Assembly (NCBI RefSeq): GCF_003515705.1
Contig: NZ_QWEH01000009.1
Coordinates: forward strand, 1-64,000
Direction: 5' to 3'
Source of the DNA: Oceanobacillus profundus
GTDB lineage: Bacteria; Bacillota; Bacilli; Bacillales; Amphibacillaceae
DNA: 64,000 bases
Shown: piece after piece, positions 59,225 through 64,000 of the stretch
Numbering within the stretch: position 1 is the stretch's first letter
How the letters are laid out: each line of letters begins with the position of its first letter
The notes under the pieces: model-generated
Database searches by the model: none
What the model saw: the letters and a program-made list of their open reading frames with translations, nothing else
What the model was told of the DNA's origin: nothing
Translations under genes and position numbers: made by a program

Positions 59225-59932
59225 TTATTCTTCCAGTCCTTCTTTAGATATAAATTCAAATTCTAAACGTTGTTCTTCTCCCATTGCTCCATTAATAGGA
59301 TCAACAGCGCCGTCTTCTACCTTATAAGGTCCGTCCATAATTAATTCGATGCTTTCAGGTACAGACTCGTCTTCCTCCATTACGATGGTGAACGCTCCTG
59401 TCTCTTTTACTTTTCCGTAATACTTTTGAACAACTGGATTTTCGGATAGGATACCGGAATCACTATTTAATTGTTCACCATCACTAGTAATCACTATTAT
59501 ATTACCGTTGTAACTAACATCGAAGTCATTAGTATTCTCAACATCTGTTGTTATCTGAATGGCTCGGATGCTTTCTTGCTCATCATACATATATTGATAT
59601 TCTTCATTCACATCGATATCTACTAGTGCAATAGCAAGATCAACCCTAAAACCGTCGAAGTCTACTTCGTACATACCGGTTTCTTCATTAATCTCATCAT
59701 TCAGGTACATACCAAGCATATAAAATTTACCGACATTAGTTTCAAATTCCCAGAAGCCATCCTCTATTTCTTGTGGTTCCTGTTCGCTGTCTTGTTCTTC
59801 CTTCCATTCGGCTTGTTTTTCAGCTGAACTTCTATTACCTTCTGTTTCTTCAACAGTTGGGGTATCACTTTCATTACATGCTGCCAAGAATAATATTAAA
59901 GTTATAAATGCAAAAAATAGATATTTTTTCAA
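59225..59932 (-). CDS. predicted lipoprotein of unknown function
   Basis: A 235-aa product from TTG 59932, with AAGGTGAT 11 bases upstream. The signal peptide MKKYLFFAFITLILFLAAC ends in a lipobox with Cys at 19; an acidic, Gln/Glu-rich linker follows (EWKEEQDSEQEPQEIEDG). The rest is a beta-rich domain with FETNVGKFYMLGMYLNDE and DVENTNDFDVSYNGNIIVI, somewhat like DUF5067/5068-type Firmicute lipoproteins, but I cannot name the family. It lies inside the decayed element and is read opposite to the amidase. Confidence 0.75.
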   Translation of the reverse strand: MKKYLFFAFITLILFLAACNESDTPTVEETEGNRSSAEKQAEWKEEQDSEQEPQEIEDGFWEFETNVGKFYMLGMYLNDEINEETGMYEVDFDGFRVDLAIALVDIDVNEEYQYMYDEQESIRAIQITTDVENTNDFDVSYNGNIIVITSDGEQLNSDSGILSENPVVQKYYGKVKETGAFTIVMEEDESVPESIELIMDGPYKVEDGAVDPINGAMGEEQRLEFEFISKEGLEE

Positions 59933-60125
59933 TTTAATTCTTCATCACCTTTCTTTAATATATAAACGAATGTCAGTTCTTGAATCATTTTACCCATAGT
60001 GATATTAAAATTATTTTAAATGACTGACTTCTTTAGGTATACAGTATGTTTCAGCAATCTCGTGCAATGTTAAACGGTCTGAGCAAGCCACTTTTTTAAT
60101 ACAAAAATATTAGGAGGAATTTATT

Positions 60126-60968
60126 ATGTCAAAAATTTATTTAGATCCAGGTCATGGTGGAACAGATCCAGGTGCAATTGGTAATGGGTTGCAAGAGAAA
60201 AACGTAACATTAACTCTTGCATTGAAAACTCGGGACATTCTTAATAGAGATTTTGAAGGTCATACAATTCGTATGAGTCGTACTACTGATGTCACCAGAA
60301 GCCTCGCCCAACGTACTAACGGTGCTAACAGTTGGGGTGCTGACTATTTCGTATCAATTCATATTAACGCTGGGGGCGGTACTGGATACGAGGACTTTAT
60401 TTATAATGGTAGTGTATCCAGTAATACAGTGACATATCGTGATAAATTACACGCTGAAATTATGAAGCAAGTCGATTTTAGAAATCGCGGTAAAAAACGT
60501 GCTAACTTCCATGTTTTACGTGAATCGAACATGCCAGCCGTACTAACGGAAAATGGATTTATTGATACTGTGGCCGACGCAAATAAACTTAAATCTAATG
60601 CATATTTAGATCGCATTGCTTTAGGACACGCGAATGGTATAGCGCAAGCACTAGGTCTAAGTCGAAAATCTGGCGGTGGAGGCAATACGTACACCGTTAA
60701 ATCTGGTGACACGCTATGGAGCATTGCTCAAGCATATGGATTAACTGTGCAGCAGCTTAAAAATCTAAATGGATTAACTGGTGACGATATTTACCCTGGA
60801 CAAGTTTTAATTGTCAGTGGTGGCGGAGCAGTTTACCATACTGTGAAGTCTGGTGAGACGTTGTGGGGTATTGCACAGCAGTATAATACTACTGTTAATG
60901 CCATAAAGAGTTTGAATGGGCTGACTAGTGACGTAATCCAGCCAGGTCAGAGACTAAGAGTTAAGTAA
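60126..60968 (+). CDS. N-acetylmuramoyl-L-alanine amidase with two LysM domains
   Basis: A 280-aa Amidase_3 protein. [14 protein letters not shown] (residues 6-19) carries the first zinc His and Glu follows in [18 protein letters not shown] has the second His and [10 protein letters not shown] the catalytic Glu. Two LysM domains follow (about 187-230 and 237-280), each opening [14 protein letters not shown] or [15 protein letters not shown]. There is no signal peptide, as in phage endolysins that need a holin; none is seen nearby. AGGAGG precedes the ATG. It is probably a prophage lysin left in the element, or a mother-cell lytic enzyme. Confidence 0.88.
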   Translation: MSKIYLDPGHGGTDPGAIGNGLQEKNVTLTLALKTRDILNRDFEGHTIRMSRTTDVTRSLAQRTNGANSWGADYFVSIHINAGGGTGYEDFIYNGSVSSNTVTYRDKLHAEIMKQVDFRNRGKKRANFHVLRESNMPAVLTENGFIDTVADANKLKSNAYLDRIALGHANGIAQALGLSRKSGGGGNTYTVKSGDTLWSIAQAYGLTVQQLKNLNGLTGDDIYPGQVLIVSGGGAVYHTVKSGETLWGIAQQYNTTVNAIKSLNGLTSDVIQPGQRLRVK

Positions 60969-61096
60969 ATTAGTCTATTATTTTTCTAACAAAAAATAGT
61001 ATTTCTTGTAATTGTAAAAATGTGTTTTCTACTATTAACTTTGTCCACCCCCTTTAATTCTTAGTTGCATAATTTATAATGAAGGAGGTGGAAGTT

Positions 61097-61357
61097 ATGA
61101 GCTTTTTTGATCCATGTAAAAAGAAGTATGTCTGTTTTGATCCATGTAAAAAGAAGTATGTCTGTTTTGATCCATGTAAAAAGAAGCATGACTTTTTTGA
61201 TCCATGTAAAGAGAAGCATGACTTTTTTGATCCATGTAAAAAGAAGCATGACTGTTTTGATCCATGTAAAAAGAAGCACGATGATTGGTGTCATTGCCAC
61301 CACCACTTTAATAATTGTAAGAAGAAATTCTGTCATTGTTGTAACAGATATTACTAA
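61097..61357 (+). CDS. Cys/His-rich decapeptide-repeat protein, possible spore coat protein
   Basis: An 86-aa product from ATG 61097 with AAGGAGGTGG upstream. After MSF come six copies of a ten-residue unit, FDPCKKK followed by YVC, HDF, HDC or HDD (one copy has CKEK). The C-terminus is packed with Cys and His (WCHCHHHFNNCKKKFCHCC). No signal or membrane segment is present. This resembles small low-complexity coat or metal-binding proteins of Bacillaceae rather than an enzyme. CATAATTTA at 61068-61076 fits a SigE/SigK -10 (CATANNNTA), but no well-spaced -35 is seen. Frames open on other strands are by-products of the repeat. Confidence 0.7.
   Translation: MSFFDPCKKKYVCFDPCKKKYVCFDPCKKKHDFFDPCKEKHDFFDPCKKKHDCFDPCKKKHDDWCHCHHHFNNCKKKFCHCCNRYY
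61106..61285 (+). repeat. 30-bp tandem repeat, six copies
   Basis: Unit TTTGATCCATGTAAAAAGAA plus ten variable bases, repeated six times without spacer. The period is ten codons, so copy-number change keeps the frame. Copies 1 and 2 are nearly identical, as are 3 and 4. Confidence 0.92.
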
Positions 61358-61602
61358 TAAGAACTTTTATAAGAAAAAAGCCCTCACGATTGTGGGGGCA
61401 TTTAAGGGTTAGGACGGCTTTAAAGCCTTCGCGTTAAGTATTATTTACTGTAAAATTTAATTTATACTATGTTTTTCTTCATGCGGCGTTTGCTATAGTC
61501 TCCTTATTCAGTATTATTTTGTAAAAATTACACATAATACAACAGAATTAGTGTGCGTAAAAGAAAGGTGGCACATAAGTGAATTTACTAAGGAGGATAT
61601 CA

Positions 61603-62112
61603 ATGGGCATATTAAGTGGAAATCCACAAGACGAGCCAATGCATTACGGAGAAGTATTTAGTTTATGGAACTTTGTTTTAGCAGGTAATAAAATGATACT
61701 TGACCAGCGAATTTTTTTAAACCATGTAGGAGATGAGGATTTAAAGAAATTAATTAAAGAGTCTGTAGAAGGATGTCAACAAGAGGTAAAACAAGTTGAA
61801 GAAGTATTAAAACAAAACGGTGTTGCTCTACCACCTGCAGCTCCTGAGCCACCGCATGTAGAGCTTAATGATATTCCTACGGGTGCACGATTTCAGGATG
61901 CAGATGTAGCAGCCTCAGTATCTGCAATAACAGCATCGAGTTTAGTTACTTGTAGTCAAATAATAGGGCAATCTATTCGTGAGGATATTGCAATGATGTT
62001 TGGACAATTTCATATGAGTAAAGTTGCATTTGGAGGTAAATTATTAAAGTTGACTAAAGAAAAGGGTTGGCTCATCCCTCCACCTCTACATTATTCTTCA
62101 AAGGAAAACTAA
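61603..62112 (+). CDS. DUF3231-family ferritin-like protein
   Basis: A 169-aa helical protein from ATG 61603 with AAGGAGG upstream; the open frame begins at 61579. MHYGEVFSLWNFVLAGNKMI, LPPAAPEPPHVELNDIPTGARFQDADVAASVSAI and IREDIAMMFGQFHMSKVAFGGKLLKLTKEKGWLIPPP are typical of DUF3231 proteins (one domain here; some have two). The fold is a four-helix bundle related to ferritins and coat protein F; several are linked to spores. With the Cys-rich gene it forms a possible spore-related pair. Confidence 0.82.
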   Translation: MGILSGNPQDEPMHYGEVFSLWNFVLAGNKMILDQRIFLNHVGDEDLKKLIKESVEGCQQEVKQVEEVLKQNGVALPPAAPEPPHVELNDIPTGARFQDADVAASVSAITASSLVTCSQIIGQSIREDIAMMFGQFHMSKVAFGGKLLKLTKEKGWLIPPPLHYSSKEN

Positions 62113-62116
62113 TTAT

Positions 62117-62156
62117 AATTAAAGGACTTGTTGGTTTGAACAGGTCCTTTAATTTT
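62117..62156 (+). terminator. terminator after the DUF3231 gene
   Basis: AATTAAAGGAC pairs with GTCCTTTAATT around an inner TTGTT/AACA stem, then TTGG. Confidence 0.88.
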
Positions 62157-62253
62157 GGAATAAAAATATTCTTCAGTGGATAGGCTACACTAAATTGGAC
62201 AGATAAAATAAGGGCTTGTAAACTTAGACTATTAATTAAAGGGAGCATCTATT

Positions 62254-62535
62254 ATGACACGTCAACGTCGAACTTTTACACCCGAATTTAAACTGCAATT
62301 AGTGAAGCTTTATGAAAATGGCAAATCTCGTGCAGACATTGCTAGGGAATATGATATTACGCCTTCTGCTTTAGATCGTTGGATTAAAAATCATAAGGAA
62401 ACAGGTTCATTCGCCGCCAAAGATAACCGTTCTGAAGAGGAAAATGAACTGGCTCGACTGCGTAAGGAAAATCAACGTTTAATGATGGAGAATGATATTT
62501 TAAAGCAAGCAGCGCTGATCATGGGACGAAAATAG
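62254..62535 (+). CDS. IS3-family transposase OrfA
   Basis: A 93-aa helix-turn-helix protein: RRTFTPEFKLQLVKLYENGKS, ITPSALDRWIKN and a leucine-zipper tail LARLRKENQRLMMENDILKQAALIMG, complete for an IS3 OrfA. GGGAGC is near the ATG. It ends CGA AAA TAG; a -1 slip on the A-run would join it to the orfB frame (AAA ATA GAT GTG), as in normal IS3 OrfAB production. Confidence 0.92.
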   Translation: MTRQRRTFTPEFKLQLVKLYENGKSRADIAREYDITPSALDRWIKNHKETGSFAAKDNRSEEENELARLRKENQRLMMENDILKQAALIMGRK

Positions 62536-62537
62536 AT

Positions 62538-62834
62538 GTGATCCGAAATAATGCTCACAAATATTCAGTATCAGCAATGTGTGACGTCCTCCATATTCCA
62601 AAAAGTACGTATTACTATCATGCCAATTTGTATGGCAAACATGTGCTTAAAACGGAAGATAAAGAGATTTCCAAAGAGATTGCCAGGATTTTCAATGAAA
62701 GCCGAAGCAATTATGGCACGCGAAAAATCAAGAAAGAACTGAGTAAATTACCAAAGGCAAAACACGTATCGCGTCGTCGGATTGGTCGTTTAATGAACTA
62801 CTGTATAGTTCGATACGAGTCCAAGTTCTTTTAA
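62538..62834 (+). pseudogene. IS3-family transposase OrfB, N-terminal fragment
   Basis: Residues match the start of IS150-type OrfB: YSVSAMCDVLHIPKSTYYYH, FNESRSNYGTRKIKKEL and VSRRRIGRLM. After NYC the sequence turns into unrelated residues and stops at 98 aa, before any DDE residue. Intact OrfB has about 280 aa. The junction lies near 62806. Confidence 0.85.
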
Positions 62835-62841
62835 AACTATT

Positions 62842-63151
62842 CTACAAACACATCATCACATCGCTAAACCTAACCCTCGTACGATCCTCATTATCAAACA
62901 TCAATCTATCATTATTTACACTCAATAACTTCCCTCTTACCTCATGAAAATCATGACCCTTAAAATATTTAACCTCTACAGTCAAATTACCATGTATAGC
63001 CAGTTGCAGTTTCATTGCATTCTCTTCAATTTTCTGTCATCAAGGATAGGTTTTTCTTTATATTCAAGTTCCTTTTGTACCTGTTTTAGCATCTCGATAT
63101 GTTAAGGCATCATGAGGCTGTCCATTGTTTAGTTCCGCGATTATTTATCAT
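62842..63151 (-). pseudogene. YolD-family gene, decayed by frameshifts
   Basis: On the minus strand an ATG at 63151 with AGAGGTG upstream starts MINNRGTKQWTAS and stops. Another frame continues LMMP-stop-HIEMLKQVQKELEYKEKPILDDRKL. A third gives MKLQLAIHGNLTVEVKYFKGHDFHEV and RVRFSDVMMCL to the stop at 62842. Put together these follow the YolD pattern (RGTKKWTSLMLPEHV, EYKEKPILDE, LTVEI-Y, I-F-DI). YolD-like genes are usually beside a Y-family polymerase (UvrX/YqjW) and SOS-regulated. At least two frameshifts and one stop are needed to rebuild it. Confidence 0.82.
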
Positions 63152-63198
63152 ATTAACACCTCTATAAAAAATGATTATTTTTATTTTAACACAAAATC

Positions 63199-63212
63199 AG
63201 AACAAATATTCG
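63199..63212. promoter_or_regulatory. possible LexA box
   Basis: AGAACAAATATTCG matches CGAAC-RNRY-GTTCG at 12 of 14 positions. It lies between the divergent yolD relic and the 63281 gene, where a shared SOS operator would be expected. Confidence 0.45.
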
Positions 63213-63280
63213 GCTTTTATTGATAAACTATTAAAATTCATTTAGAATTTGATTAATAATCTTATGTTGAGGTGATTATT

Positions 63281-63694
63281 TTGGATACTGTGAATCAATT
63301 TATTGCTACGTCATTAGCAATTAAAGTTTTTAAGTACGACCAAAAGCTGTTTAATGATTTCAAAATGGGAATGGTTTATTTAGATGTAACTGACGCGGTT
63401 ATCGATAGGTTGTATGAGGATTTTAATAATTTGAAGAGAGATATGTACGCTGTACACCATATTGATATCAGACAGCTGGATGAAACTAAATACATTGTTA
63501 AAAGCAGAGATAAGAATGAGGTAAGTGAATATACGCCAGAGCAACTAAAACAGATGACCAGTGATGTAATGGATAGATGTTTAAATGGAGATAAAGCAGG
63601 CCCATACGAAAGAATGGACAGAAGATGGGATGTATTAAAAGGACTTGATACACATTATGAAAGGAGTGAGAGGAGTACTCATCCCAAGCGTTAG
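63281..63694 (+). CDS. hypothetical protein (137 aa) divergent from the yolD relic
   Basis: Starts at TTG 63281 with GAGGTG six bases upstream; the open frame begins at GTG 63272. The product is hydrophilic, mixed alpha/beta by eye: an N-terminal half with LAIKVFKYDQKLFNDFKMGMVYLDVTDAVIDRLY, then HHIDIRQLDETKYIVKSRDKNEV and a helical tail. No signal, membrane segment or catalytic motif is evident. I do not recognise the family. Its place across a possible LexA box from a yolD relic suggests an SOS- or mobile-element-linked gene. Confidence 0.65.
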   Translation: MDTVNQFIATSLAIKVFKYDQKLFNDFKMGMVYLDVTDAVIDRLYEDFNNLKRDMYAVHHIDIRQLDETKYIVKSRDKNEVSEYTPEQLKQMTSDVMDRCLNGDKAGPYERMDRRWDVLKGLDTHYERSERSTHPKR

Positions 63695-63711
63695 CTTTTA
63701 CTTAACTGGTA

Positions 63712-64000
63712 TGTCAACACTAAACTGGACAAAAATTATAAAGTCTGTTGCTTGAATTCCACTGGTGTTAAATAGCCTAGTGTTCCGTGAATTCGTATGT
63801 TGTTAAACCAGTGAACATAATCATCCAGTTAAAGTGTGAGCTGTTAAAGAGAAGAGAAATGAGCACCGTTAGCGAATTCTGTTTTAAACACCTTAAACAT
63901 CGCTTCAGCCACGGCGTTATCATAAGGACATCCTTTCATGCTCAGTGATCTTTGGATGCCGAATGTTTCAAGTGCTTTTGAAATAATCTTATTATCAAAC
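63712..64000 (-). mobile_element. IS3-family transposase OrfB C-terminal remnant (runs off the window)
   Basis: The element end TGTCAACACTAAACTGGACA starts at 63712. The minus strand from 64000 to the stop at 63736-63738 encodes the C-terminal part of an IS150-type DDE transposase: FGIQRSLSMKGCPYDNAVAEAMFKVFK, which includes the catalytic Glu (in AVAEAMF), then FANGAHFSSL, two in-frame TAA codons, and LDDYVHWFNNIRIHGTLGYLTPVEFKQQ. Both stops are one base away from GAA, so it is a decayed copy. Confidence 0.88.

Larger units (their letters stand above)
62182..62834 (+). mobile_element. IS3-family (IS150 group) insertion sequence, right part missing
   Basis: The left end ACACTAAATTGGACAG (62187-62202) is followed by orfA and the first third of orfB; then the element breaks off. 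The same terminal sequence (ACACTAAACTGGACA, 63716-63730) marks the end of another remnant. Confidence 0.8.

Noticed and set aside
61106-61285. CRISPR-like array
   Set aside because: The 30-bp units are contiguous with no spacers and are coding.
61061-61336. 91-codon minus frame with repeated LLFTWIKK, hydrophobic and membrane-like
   Set aside because: A 30-bp stop-free repeat opens every frame. The plus frame with AAGGAGGTGG and Cys-rich tail is far better supported.
61107-61412. 101-codon plus frame with repeated LIHVKRSM
   Set aside because: Shadow of the same repeat, with no ribosome binding site and running through the following hairpin.

Overview
The window is a stretch of AT-rich chromosome from an endospore-forming, Gram-positive Bacillaceae bacterium. 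Gene content and order follow the Bacillus subtilis degSU - comF - flagellar - secA - uvrBA - hprK - rapZ/crh - clpP segment. The glycine-betaine opuA operon, the dihydroxyacetone genes and the general sequence character suggest a halotolerant relative such as Oceanobacillus or Virgibacillus. That genus call is an inference, not proven.

Region by region. 1-1.8 kb: the tail of an IS30-type transposase, a VanZ-like membrane protein and yvyE. 1.9-7.7 kb: the DegS/DegU two-component system, a DegV fatty-acid-binding protein, the competence genes comFA and comFC, and yvyF. 7.7-15.2 kb: a late flagellar cluster (flgM, flgN, flgK, flgL, yviE, fliW, csrA, flaG, fliD, fliS, fliT) with two SigD-type promoters. 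The flagellin gene hag, expected between csrA and flaG, is absent. 15.4-20.7 kb: hpf, a small ORF, secA behind an unusually structured leader, and prfB with its +1 frameshift. 20.9-27.7 kb: cytochrome c551, ftsEX with an adjacent M23 hydrolase, ctpB and minJ. 28-33 kb: uvrBA under a LexA box. 33-34.5 kb: the bacillithiol-related pair yojF/bshB2, split by a dispersed repeat. 34.7-39.9 kb: yvlC, yvlD, hprK, lgt, yvoD, ppaX, yvoF, glpP. 40-47 kb: a combined glycerol/dihydroxyacetone locus (glpF, glpK, dhaK, dhaL, dhaM, glpD) with a cre site and two terminator leaders that share a tandem GGAGA motif. 47-53 kb: a TPR protein, trxB, rapZ, yvcK, whiA, crh. 53-58 kb: clpP with a CtsR box, a GbsR-type regulator and opuAA-AB-AC.

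From 58.1 kb the character changes. A tRNA-Arg(CCG) is followed by a broken tyrosine integrase with candidate arm-site repeats. Then come a lipoprotein, a phage-type amidase with two LysM domains, a Cys-rich decapeptide-repeat protein, a DUF3231 protein, IS3-family fragments, a decayed yolD-type gene and an unknown gene. I read this as the decayed left end of an element integrated in the tRNA gene; the right end is not in the window.

How parts connect. Glycerol enters through GlpF, is phosphorylated by GlpK and oxidised by GlpD. DhaKLM feeds dihydroxyacetone into glycolysis using phosphate from the PTS. GlpP, the cre site and the HprK/Crh/CcpA circuit (all but CcpA seen here) would set expression. 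FtsEX plus the neighbouring M23 protein, MinJ and FlgM/FliW/CsrA link this segment to wall growth, division and motility. No wholly new multi-gene system is convincingly visible. The best candidates for new biology are the secA leader RNA, the paired GGAGA leaders, and the YolD relic facing an unknown gene across a LexA-like box.
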